Source: Serilophus lunatus (Eukaryota > Chordata > Aves > Passeriformes > Eurylaimidae). Taken from it: a DNA stretch of 64,000 nt. Each line of letters begins with the position of its first letter. The stretch's first letter is position 1. Positions 27,201 to 36,606 of the stretch are shown here, piece after piece. Under the pieces are notes generated by a model that was given only the letters and a program-made list of their open reading frames with translations, searched no databases and was not told the origin of the DNA. The translations under genes and the position numbers were made by a program. Where the stretch lies: assembly GCA_013399895.1 (NCBI GenBank), contig VXBA01000723.1, positions 895,097-959,096 of the forward strand, in the 5' to 3' direction.

Positions 27201-27957
27201 CTTTTAGTATTTTTCCCTAACAAATATAATATAAAGAGATGTGAAGTTTCAGGCTCCCCTTGTACAGACAACTCTCCCCCTTTCATAAATTAAAAGAAAC
27301 CAAACCAAACCAAGAGAACATTTTGAAAACACTTAGGAGTTCCAAATTTTGCATATGCTGCCCAAAGCTGATTAGGAAATGTTAACACCTTTTGTTATTG
27401 CTAACCAATAATGAAAGTATAGTAATTAGCTTCTGTGTGAGAGGTGTGTGAGTGGGGAATTATGTCTTACATTTGTAAATAGGCAGAGGTATTGCCAGAC
27501 TCTTTTAGTAGTCACAGGTCTACAAGAATCTGATTTTAACTGAGTCTGCTATTCACAACAATGATCTTCTTAGAAGGTTGAAAAAAAAAAAGGATGAGAT
27601 ATTGTTCTTTGTGACGTGTTCAAACTTCTTTTAGCAGTTGCAAATTCTGACATGAGAAACTCTACAGAATCTCTCTTCACAATTTATTAAATAAATACTG
27701 AAGAGTCATGGATCAGTTTTTCTCAGTCCTGAGTAAGTTGTTCTAGTGTCCTTGCTGAGTAGATAACTAAAAATAAAAAAATATATCTATAAAGAAAAAC
27801 ATTTTGAAAGGCCCTTTTACATAAGTGAGCAAATATGTTGTCAGTCTTGGAAGAATGGGTTAGATGATGCTGAATGTTAGTATATATAACTGCTGCTTCA
27901 ATAGTATTTTCATCTGTATAACACAGCACCCTCTTTCAGGCTCCATGGACTCAGCAA
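24286..27957. other. AT-rich intron, nothing recognised
   Basis: No repeat family, RNA gene or coding exon was identified. Open frames of 60-80 codons occur but have no homology that I recognise. The stretch 26880-27230 is especially AT-rich. Confidence 0.55.
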
Positions 27958-28517
27958 ACTCATAAAACCATAGAATGGTTCTATGGTTAGGTCTTCAGGA
28001 TCATCTAGTTCCATCTCTGCTGCAGTGAGCAGGCAGCCTTCCTTTACATCAGGCTCCTCAGAGCCCCATCTAGTCTGGTCTTGGACATTTCCAGGGATGG
28101 GTAGTCCACAGCCTCACTGGGCAATCTATTCCAATGCCTCACCTCCTTCACAGTAAAGAATTTCATACTAATATCTAATGTAAACCTACCATCCTTCAGT
28201 TTAAGGCCATTTCCCCTTTGTCCTATTACTGCACACCCTTATGAAAAGTCCCTCTCCAGCCTTTCTGTAGGTGCCTTTAGGCACTGGAAGGCTCCTCTCA
28301 CTGGAGAGGTCTCACCAGAGGCTTCTGCTCTCAGTCTCAACAACACTCTCTCAGCCCGTCTTCATAGGAAAGATGTTCTGTCTTTGTGATCGACTTTATG
28401 GCTCACCACTGGATTCATTTCAGCAGGTCAATGTCCTTCTTATGTTGGGGACCTTGGATACCTGTGCCCTAGGTCTTACAAGAGCAGAGCAGAAGGGGAG
28501 AAGCGCATCCCTTGATC
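27958..28517 (-). mobile_element. CR1 retroposon 3' portion, truncated against an LTR
   Basis: Reading the - strand from 28517 to 27958 gives the CR1 ORF2 C-terminus and 3' UTR. The + strand shows the antisense landmarks CCAGGGATGGGTAGTCCACA, TCACAGTAAAGAATTTCATA, CCCTTTGTCCTATTACTGCA, AAAAGTCCCTCTCCAGCC and CTTACAAGAGCAGAGCAGAA. The 3' terminus is at about 27965-27990, where CCATAGAATGGTTCTATGG forms a perfect inverted repeat. At 28511-28520 the CR1 sequence (CTTGATCTGC) stops and LTR sequence begins. The copy is frameshifted. The 123-codon frame at 28271-28642 (+) runs antisense across it into the LTR and is not a gene. Confidence 0.88.
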
Positions 28518-28993
28518 TGCATACCTTTGAGTATCACGAGGGAACAGACACTATACCTAATGTGCTGTTTGCACAGCAGATAAAAAAAAACCCCAAAACA
28601 AACAAACTCTTTTGTAAAACATGTAGTCTCTATCATACTTAAGAACAACTGTTTATTGAGTTTGCATGACCAGGTTTTGGTAGCAGGGGGCAAAAGGGGT
28701 GGCTTCTGTGAGAAGCTCTTAGAAGCTTCTCCCATGTGCAACACAGCCAATGCCAGCCGGCTCCAGGACGGACCCACTGTTGGTCAAGGCCAGGACCGCC
28801 ACCGATAGTGATAGGGGCTCTACGATTACAGATTTAAGAAGGTGGGAAAGTTGCCATAAAACAGCAATTTAATGTTTAGACAATGATATTATATGTAACA
28901 GCTCCACAGACACCAAGGTCAGTGGAGAAGGAAGGGCAGAAGGTGCTCCAGGCACTGGAGCAGAGATTCCCCTACAGCCCATGGTGCAGATCA
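28518..28993 (-). mobile_element. Partial LTR of an endogenous retrovirus-type element (3' part of the LTR)
   Basis: On the - strand this 476-bp block is nearly identical to the 3' part of the LTR at 32598-33784. It keeps the polyadenylation signal (AATAAA, read as TTTATT at 28652-28657) and about 135 bp after it. It retains a 17-bp segment (within 28928-28946) that the other copy lacks. It also keeps GAGCC near 28770 where the other copy has GATCT. The 5' part of the LTR is missing: the block ends inside LTR sequence at TGCAGATCA (28985-28993). No internal viral gene is present. The 102-codon frame here (-) is LTR sequence, not a protein gene. Confidence 0.8.
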
Positions 28994-31900
28994 ATTCCTT
29001 CAATTGTTTCTTCAGCTAAAATGTTCCTATTTGATTCAATATGAATAAAAATAGTATGCGATGTGCAAGAATTATTATGGGTTTTTATAGAAGTTCCTTT
29101 TAGTTTGTATTTATCCTGTGATTCCTACAGGTATAAAATTTCCAATTTGGCAATGATGTCAGGGTTTGGTAATATCGCTTAGATGACCTAGAATAGCTAG
29201 CAAGTTTTTACCTTGGTGAAATGATGAAGCTAATTATAATGAATCTAACAAATGACTCCCGTCTAATATACGATATAATATTGTTAATAGCTGTTAATGA
29301 TATTAGCAAAAACCTATCATGTTAATTATCAATATAATCTAGTAGAGAATTGTGAGAAGGGAATGAAATGACACACTCATTTTGTTAATGGGACTTTTAG
29401 CAAGAGAACGAAAGTGAATAATTTTCATAATCTTAACTTGAAAGGGCAGTGTTGACACTTGAGATCAGACAGATTCACAAGTGAAGGACTAGTGAAGAAA
29501 AATGGGACGTTACATGTTTTCTTCCTCCTGAGTCAATAAGCTGGTTAGCCATTTAAATGAAGGCAATGCAACAGAAAAAATGTTGCTCTGTTTTTCAACA
29601 AAAAATTACTCTTTTATATTTGTTGTAATTTATCCTGAAAATAATTATGGTTCTTCTGATTAAGAGGATGTGGTGAGTGAAAGAACGAAGTAGTTTCAGT
29701 ATCTAAAATGGGTTTGACAGATTTGTGTTAGAATGTGTTGTAATATTTATATTCACATGCATAAAGTATATGTAGTTATCTTTAGATGGTATACAAAGTT
29801 GAATAAATTAAAAATACATATTGATTTTAAATACAGAATTTTCTAATACTCATTTTAAATAATAATACTCTCAAGTACAGTTAGAAGTAGTAATTTGAGT
29901 TATATATGGTCCTTGAACAGGTTTTCCACAGTATCACCTTAGCAGTATTTTGGTGTAGGTTTAAATAATCTGAAAAAAAAAAAGTAAAAAAGGCCAGATT
30001 CTGAACTTATCTGTGTTATTTGAAAAAACAGGTTAGAAAATGTCATCTTTAGTTTCAATAAAAATTGACTAAAATTGTATTTTCCTGAATGGGTTGAGGA
30101 AAGTTGCTGTGGAAAGGGTCATAAGAATGCTGCTAGTACTAGAACAGATGAAATGTGTACAGGGAAAAGAAACTGGCACACAGTATGAAAGGAGTAGGTT
30201 AGAAGGCCCAAGAGCAAAAGAACTCACAGAGGTTGCAGGAAAAAGGGATAAAGTCACCAGCGAGAGGGGAGCTACTGTTGGTCTTTTTTAGCAGTGGGAG
30301 AAAAATTAGTTCCGCTTTGCGGGGACAACCAATATTAAATGCTTCATGTAGCCATGCTCCTGACAATGTAAACAAAACTTGAAAGAAAATAGGAAATTCC
30401 TCTGCTGTTATGTGCATGATGATCAGTAGTGATCTTTTGTATGGTTTCTGAAGGAAGGTAGGATGAGTTGAAAAGATACAGAAAGACAATGTGAGGCTGG
30501 AAATGGGAATTGTAAAAAGTGACTGCAAATGAATACAAAGAAATTTTCCCAAGGAGAAATTATTTCCTTAAAATCCAGATGCCCTTGCATTGCTGGTTAG
30601 TACTGCTGCTACGGTTCTACAATTCACAAGATCTAGAAAAGAACTTCTGGCATCTGTAGCTTTTTTGAGTCAACTCTCAGAATGCTTGCCAACACCACTC
30701 TAACAGACCTTTGTTATGCCAATACAAATTGGTAAAAGTACCAAGAAGGGCAAAACCTAGGCCCTAGATATACCCTGTATCTTTAAAGCACAGAGTAGAG
30801 TGTGTAAGGAAAATAAAATAAATTCTAGAATTGCTATTAACTCATTATCATCCAAGATTAAATACAATTATAGCTTTAGAAAACAGTCCTAGTGAATGGT
30901 GGAAATCATGAAAAATTTCTCCTAGAAAGAGATACATGAAGGCTAACTTTGAGATAAAATTTATAGTATATAATATTCATTGATCTTATGGAACAACAGT
31001 AGCTCCCTAGCTGCCTCCTCATTAAAAAACTCAAGGTAGTTTTTAGAATATTTTGAAAATTCAGGAAAGAAAGGAAGAAAGAAACAATAGAAAAAATTAA
31101 TTGCATTGAAGTATGTCCTTGAATGTAAACTTCAGCGGTTATCTGGGAAATTATGTTTGATGAAGGAAGTTAGAGAAAATAATTACTTTTTGCATTTGAA
31201 GTCTTTGTTATGTTTTAGTCAAATATATCTCGATTCAGAGGTATGATTAGCATCCTTTACTGGGAAATTGATCTGTCTTTGCTCATAACAGTGATCCTGT
31301 AAGTTCTGTGATATTCACAAGCAATAATCTCACATCTTTTTTCTCTTACAATTATTTCTAGTCTCTTTTCTGTTACAGTTCTCTGTCTGACAAAAGGAGG
31401 TGTTATCAAGTGAACTTCATGCTGAAAATGAGGTTAATATCGCTAGTGGATAAGCGGGCTTAATCTTTGTCCTTTCAATTATATAATTTTAGATAAATAT
31501 GCACAAATCCAGTAATTTTTCCTGAACACTGTATGCTTTAAAAGTGATTAACTGCTATTTTGAAGATGCTGGTGAAGCAAGTAATCACTAAATCACTATT
31601 TTGTTTAGAATGATATGATTTGTGAGAAATTATCTAATTAATGAAGCAGAGCTACAAACATATCCTGTACTTTCCCTACCAGATTTCTGTTTATTCTTTG
31701 CACTGCTGAGTCATAAGAACCTGCACTGGTGCACTTTGGTAGGAATGCTTTAGCTATCAGTTCAGCGTTTTGCTTACTTTAACTGCTTTGCTTATTTATT
31801 AAAAGAAGAGATGGTTTTTAATCATAATTCTGTTCCAAATGAGAAAACTCATAAATACCAATTTATGAGACTTCTAAATATTTCATTCCAAAATGTAAAA

Positions 31901-32597
31901 CAGAGTTTATACAATCAAAAATTTTCCCAGTTAGAGGCAGTCACGGCCTCTACAATGGCAACTCCTGATCTCACTGAATGGGAGTCTCTTGTTTTAGTCT
32001 CTGTCACTTCTGTCATTTCGGCCTGTCATCTTTTGGGAGTTTCCTTATCAAAATATCAGGTCTGGCAAGACTTAGGTAGTAATATCCCAAGCATGAGGGT
32101 TCCTCCAGCACTTTCCAAGTTCTGAGCTTGGATGCACTTTCGAAAGTCAGGCCTCTCAATAACTGATGAATCTGTAGCTTATAACAAAAACACATTGCAA
32201 CTCTGAGGCAAAAGTTAATAACTGCACACAACAGGAGAATATTCCTTAACCTACTGACTTGCTCTTGAGTCTGTAACTGGTCTTCAGAAAAAAAATATTT
32301 AATTGTTTCATACACATAGCCTTGCTTTTATGTCTTTATGTTTACATAAGGGAAGAGTTAAAGTAGAAAGACACAGATGGCCAGATGTGTGGAAGTGAAA
32401 AAAGAGATTTCTTAGGAGCTGGAAGGGTTTTAGTGTCATTTGGAAGATTCCCTGCAGCGATACTAATAAAGCTTCCATGTTATATTACAGTAAGGTTCAT
32501 GTTTTGCAATCTGGATGTCACTTGAAATTGAATATCTTACAATTTTTTTCATTCAGTGGATTTGATGAAGAAGAATGGATATGGAAAAAGTGCACAT
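28994..32597. other. AT-rich intron between the two LTR copies
   Basis: About 3.6 kb with no recognised repeat or gene. It contains no gag, pol or env-like frame, so the two LTRs do not flank a provirus; they are also in opposite orientation. A mildly purine-rich stretch at 30090-30290 carries short open frames on both strands, without domains. Confidence 0.65.
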
Positions 32598-32994
32598 TGT
32601 GGTGGGTTGATCCTGGCTGGATGCCAAGTGGGCATACACCAAAACCATTCTACCACAGTCCTCCTCAGTTGGACAGGGGAGAGAATATAGAACAAAAGAC
32701 TCAAGGGTCAGAATAAGGTCAGGGAGAGATCACTCAGCATTTACTGTCACAGACAAAAACAGTCTCCACTTCGTGAAATTAGTATATTTTGTTACCAATC
32801 AAATCATGGTAAGATAACGAGAAATAAAATGAAATCTTTAAAACACCACTTTATATTTCCTCTCTCTCTTCCCCACCAGTGGCACAGGGAGATGGGGAAC
32901 TGGGGCTGCAGTCAGTTCATCACATGTCTGATACTCCTCCTTCTGCAGGGAAAGGATTCCTCACACTCTTCTACTTATCTGATGGGAGACAGTC

Positions 32995-33370
32995 TTTCAT
33001 GAACTTGTCCAGTGTGAATCCTTCCCACACACTGCAGTTTTTCATTAACTGCTCCAGTGTGGGTCTCTTCCATGGGGTTCCTTCAGGACGAGACTATTCC
33101 AGGTAGCTCCCCTGTGAGGTTGGAAGAAAACCTGCTCCAGCCTGAGCTCCTCTCTCCATGTGGTCACAGGTCTTACCAGGGGCCTGCTCGGAAGCAAGTT
33201 TCCTGTGGGGCCACAGCTTCCTTCAAGCATCTACTTGTCCCAGTGTGGGGCTCCTCCATGAATTGCAAGTGAATCTCTGCACCGCTGTGGACTTCCGTGG
33301 GCTGCAAGAGTACAGTTGCTCCACCATGATCTGCACCATGGGCTGTAGGGGAATCTCTGCTCCAGTGCCT
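32995..33370 (+). repeat. Degenerate tandem repeats inside the LTR
   Basis: Units with a core like CTCCAGTGTGGG..CTCC/CTTCCATGGG recur about every 45-65 bp (near 33007, 33051, 33136, 33235, 33318 and 33357). They resemble diverged minisatellite units in the U3-side part of the LTR. Unit length and number are estimated by eye. Confidence 0.65.
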
Positions 33371-33645
33371 GGAGCACCTTCTGACCTTGGTGTCTGTGGA
33401 GCTGTTACATATAATATCATTGTCTAAACATTAAATTGCTGTTTTATGGCAACTTTCCCACCTTCTTAAATCTGTAATCGTAGAGCCCCTATCACTATCG
33501 GTGGCGGTCCTGGCCTTGACCAACAGTGGGTCCGTCCTGGATCTGGCTGGCATTGGCTGTGTTGCACATGGGAGAAGCTTCTAAGAGCTTCTCACAGAAG
33601 CCACCCCTTTTGCCCCCTGCTACCAAAACCTGGTCATGCAAACTC

Positions 33646-33651
33646 AATAAA
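33646..33651 (+). terminator. Polyadenylation signal of the LTR
   Basis: AATAAA in the context CTCAATAAACAG, in the part of the LTR where the R region is expected. It lies in the sense direction of the host gene IMMP2L, so it could in principle cause premature intronic polyadenylation. The inverted copy at 28652-28657 faces the other way. Confidence 0.6.
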
Positions 33652-33784
33652 CAGTTGTTCTTAAGTATGATAGAGACTACATGTTTTACAAAAGAGTTTG
33701 TTTGTTTTGGGGGTTTTTTTATCTGCTGTGCAAACAGCACATTAGGTATAGTGTCTGTTCCCTCGTGATACTCAAAGGTATGCA

Positions 33785-36466
33785 GATTGCTGAGACCTTC
33801 TAATTTCTCAAGGTCAAATCAAGCTGAAGGCAATTGTTCCTCATCCAAGCTAAGTTGTTTGCTTTGGCACTGCTGCTGCATCCTAAAAAAGCAGATTTTT
33901 TCTTGCTTGTGGGCAGGTGGTTAGAATACCATATAGAGATAATTTTTGACTGTCAAGATTGAAATTATTTCTCAGCCAAGGATAGCTATAAGTGCATCTG
34001 TTAACTATTAAATTGTGGAGAAAAAAAAAAAACTTTGTAAAGGTTCAGAATGTACCTCAGATGTAGGAAAAAAGTAAAACAGAATTTTAGAACAACTTCT
34101 GTAAAAATGTCTAAAATGGTAAATGCAATTCCATACTGTTCTGAACAAGAAAATTTCTGCAACTCTGCCAGACCCTGTTCTTAAACCAATGAGCGTTTGA
34201 CTACACTTTGAGCAACAGTACCGTAGGTGATTGTCACTAATGTGCTAAAAACTTTAGTAGAACCTAAAACTACACAGTGGTATGGTTTTTAACAAATACT
34301 TAAATACCGTATATCAAAATCTGTGTAATTTAGTGTCTTTGTTACTGCTAATGCAAACCTTTTAAATGGCAAAAATAAAAGGTGCTAAACAGTCTTTATT
34401 TGTTTTTTTTTCTTTAAAGATAGTAAATTTAAGAAAGACTACTCTTTATTATTAGACGATTTATGAAGTTTAAGCTATTGAACAGTAATTATAACTCATG
34501 CTAATGAACTAGATATGAAACTAAGAAATATTAAGTTAACTATTACTTACAGCAGTTGTTCTCCAAAGAATTCATCCAGATATCTTCTAAATTTAATTAA
34601 AAACTTCATGTATGAGAGCTAACAGGTCGTGAGCTAACAGTCAGTCTGACAAATGAGTCTAAGGACACTCAACTAAGAAAGAAAAATAGAAGTTTATATT
34701 ACTTCAGAAATATATGTTAGATTGTTTACTACTTATCCTTTGTAACAGACTTCTCACAAGGAGTTGATGTAAAATTCCTGATGAGGTAATTGTGTTTTAA
34801 ATTTATATTTTGCTGGAGGATTTTAGGTTTTGCATTTGAAGAGTGCTTGAAGGATTCCAAAGTATTTTTCCACTTTATATTGTATTAATTTTTCACAGAC
34901 CATTACACTTAAAACTGTTATTTACATAGTCCTAAGTCCCAAAGTGGATGGCAATAGCGTCCAAAGCCATCCTTAAGAAAAAAGGGTGTAGTCAACACCA
35001 CTTCTTTTCCGAAATGATGCTGAAGGATTTCTGTTAGTAATTTGGCCTTGTAGAGTTACACAAAAACCCCAGAAAACTTAAAATGAAACTACAGATAGAA
35101 ATTCCATTACAATATAGTAGCGGCATGCTCATCCTTTTAGCTGCCAGGAAAAAAAGCTATTTGAAAAAGTACTGGTCAGATTTTGAGACTTGTAAGGTAA
35201 GTAATTGTAATTTTTACTTGACTAATATAGTCAAATAAAGGTAATAAAATTAACTCTTGATTCCTTATTCATCTAATATTTCATGGCCTCCAGGATATTA
35301 ATTCGCTTGTCCTTATATTCGCCTTACTCCCCAAGCAAAACAAACCTCACAAAATAATTTTTTTCATTTTAATTTGTGAGCATTACTGATCAATGCTGTT
35401 GCATAGTTCAGCTGAATGTTCTGGTAAAGGTGATTTTCTTTCTCCAGTTGATTTTTTTTGAGTGTGCTCCTTCTGCTTCCTGCTCTGAGGGCACATTTTC
35501 CAAAGAGTGAAATGTGATAAGCAGCTGGAGGCAACAAGCTGGATCAAAAGTCTATTTCTGTCTGTGGACAGACTTGTTTATTCAAAACAAAATAAGAGGT
35601 ATCGATATAAATAATCCCATTTGTAAATGCTTCATCATGGTAATAATTCAGTGTGTGTGACAATTGCCGGCTGGGGTTAAACTAGAACAACTTCTTTGCA
35701 TAAATGATTGTGGAATTATAGGTCACACCTGAAAGAAGGTAAAAGTATGTGGTAGAAGGTAGACTGGCATTATGAAAATGACTTGGGGAACTAAATACAA
35801 GAATTTTGCATACTCTGCACCTCAGCTTTAGGACTCATCTGAAGTTTACCATGTTTGCAATATAGGGACATTGCTAAGGCAATATGTCTTTCTGTGGAGA
35901 ATAGCTTGAATGATCAGTGTAATTTTTTCATCACTTGTCCTTCACTTAGAGATTTCCTTTAAGTTTATCCTGTTTAGCTTGTTACAGCTGAAGAAATCCT
36001 ACCCTCAGGACATAATCACTGCAGGAATCTAAGCTCTGAATCTGAGGCCAGTTGAGATACACCAGACTATTTTTGATGAGTATCTAAGGCTACCATAGAA
36101 GAAAAGCATTCTCAATACAATATCTTTATGTGACTGTAACATATGTTCACTGATATTTACCTGAGATAAAATCTGATAGTTCAAAATTTTGTTCCTGCAG
36201 AGATGGAAATAATAATCCCTTAATTATATTTAAAGTCTCTTCTTCTTTTATTATGAAATGATTTCTGACAAAACAGTGTCGTAAACAGGCTCTGATACTG
36301 CAACTAGCTCATACAAAGCTGTTATGTATTTTGAGTTGAGTAACACTCTTAAAGGATTTCAGCATGGGTTATTGTAAGCAAGTGTTGAATGGTATCCAAG
36401 AACAAGTTCCAAACCCATTAATATGGGAATTTTCCTAAATAAAAAAGTGATTTTTTTTTTCTAATT
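33785..36466. other. AT-rich intron before the exon
   Basis: No mobile element or gene recognised. It contains a short A run near 34021-34032 and several T runs. Nothing in it extends the IMMP2L exon upstream. Confidence 0.6.
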
Positions 36467-36497
36467 AACTAACCAACTTCTTTTCAATTCTGTTTAG
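36467..36497 (+). promoter_or_regulatory. IMMP2L splice acceptor with branch-point candidate
   Basis: A run of T (36451-36460) precedes AACTAAC at 36467-36473, a close match to the vertebrate branch-point consensus, with the candidate branch A about 26 nt before the exon. A pyrimidine-rich stretch then leads to TTTAG, ending at 36497. The spacing is ordinary for a constitutive acceptor. The branch point is inferred from sequence only. Confidence 0.8.
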
Positions 36498-36600
36498 GAC
36501 CATTGGATACAAAAAGAAGTATGTGAAAGTTCCACATGGTCATATTTGGGTGGAAGGGGATCACCATGGACACAGCTTTGACAGCAATGCTTTTGGCCCC
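36498..36600 (+). CDS. IMMP2L: Internal coding exon of IMMP2L, inner mitochondrial membrane peptidase subunit 2
   Basis: Seen: a 103-nt open exon. Its first base (g) completes a codon split across the upstream intron. The next 34 codons read TIGYKKKYVKVPHGHIWVEG followed by DHHGHSFDSNAFGP, and the exon ends on a complete codon before a GTAAGT donor. Known: IMMP2L is a membrane-anchored S26-family serine protease with a Ser/Lys dyad. It works with IMMP1L on the outer face of the inner mitochondrial membrane, removing sorting presequences from intermembrane-space proteins. The block G-D-H-x-x-x-S-x-D-S is the third signal-peptidase signature; the catalytic Ser and Lys lie on upstream exons outside the window. 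From memory of the human protein (175 residues) this exon covers about residues 102-135 and differs at about five positions, all plausible substitutions. The next codon should begin V in the final exon. No frameshift or stop is present, so this looks like a working exon and not a processed copy. Confidence 0.95.
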
Positions 36601-36606
36601 GTAAGT
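36601..36606 (+). promoter_or_regulatory. IMMP2L splice donor
   Basis: GTAAGT follows directly after the codon for Pro in the conserved GP(V) motif. It is a near-optimal U1 target and fixes the 3' edge of the exon. Reading through the donor soon leaves the conserved IMMP2L sequence (GPVSQFSV), which confirms the boundary. Confidence 0.9.

Larger units (their letters stand above)
32598..33784 (+). mobile_element. Solo LTR of an avian endogenous retrovirus-type element, about 1.19 kb
   Basis: Begins TGTGGTGGGTTGATCCTGGC at 32598 and is taken to end ..GGTATGCA at 33784, giving the usual TG..CA limits. A polyadenylation signal AATAAA is at 33646-33651, followed by about 130 bp (R/U5-like). The region 32995-33370 holds degenerate repeats with CTCCAGTGTGGGTC and CCATGGG cores. 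I recognise it as a GC-rich LTR widespread in bird genomic and transcript sequence; the class (ERVK or ERVL) is not decided. A possible target duplication is GCACAT before and GCAGAT after, with one mismatch, though this would put the 3' edge two bases earlier. No internal coding region is attached, so it is probably a solo LTR left by recombination. The open frames of 60-90 codons on both strands are not protein genes. Confidence 0.85.
1..36497 (+). other. IMMP2L: IMMP2L intron (3' part) upstream of the exon
   Basis: Inferred from the exon position and orientation: at least 36.5 kb of intron with no second IMMP2L exon. The unique parts are AT-rich and stop-dense in all frames. The longest open frames in it are 90-130 codons, have no recognisable domains and either lie in low-complexity sequence or overlap retroposons. 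Everything I could identify here is a retroposon, an LTR or a simple repeat, listed separately. Confidence 0.85.

Noticed and set aside
28271..28642. Open frame of 123 codons (+)
   Set aside because: Runs antisense through a CR1 and across the CR1/LTR junction, so it is a composite of two repeats.
28512..28994. Possible DNA transposon with 10-bp terminal inverted repeats TTGATCTGCA/TGCAGATCAA
   Set aside because: One end is CR1 sequence and the other is internal LTR sequence that continues further in the second copy. There is no target-site duplication or transposase. Kept only as a breakpoint observation.
28469..33768. Two similar predicted proteins beginning MGPSW (28469-28777 - and 33526-33768 +), which could suggest a duplicated gene
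   Set aside because: Both are translations of the same non-coding LTR segment, including its polyadenylation signal region. Similarity comes from the repeat, not from a protein family.
28518..33784. Proviral element bounded by two LTRs
   Set aside because: The LTRs are in opposite orientation and the 3.6-4.3 kb between them contain no retroviral gene frames or primer-binding or polypurine signals that I can recognise.
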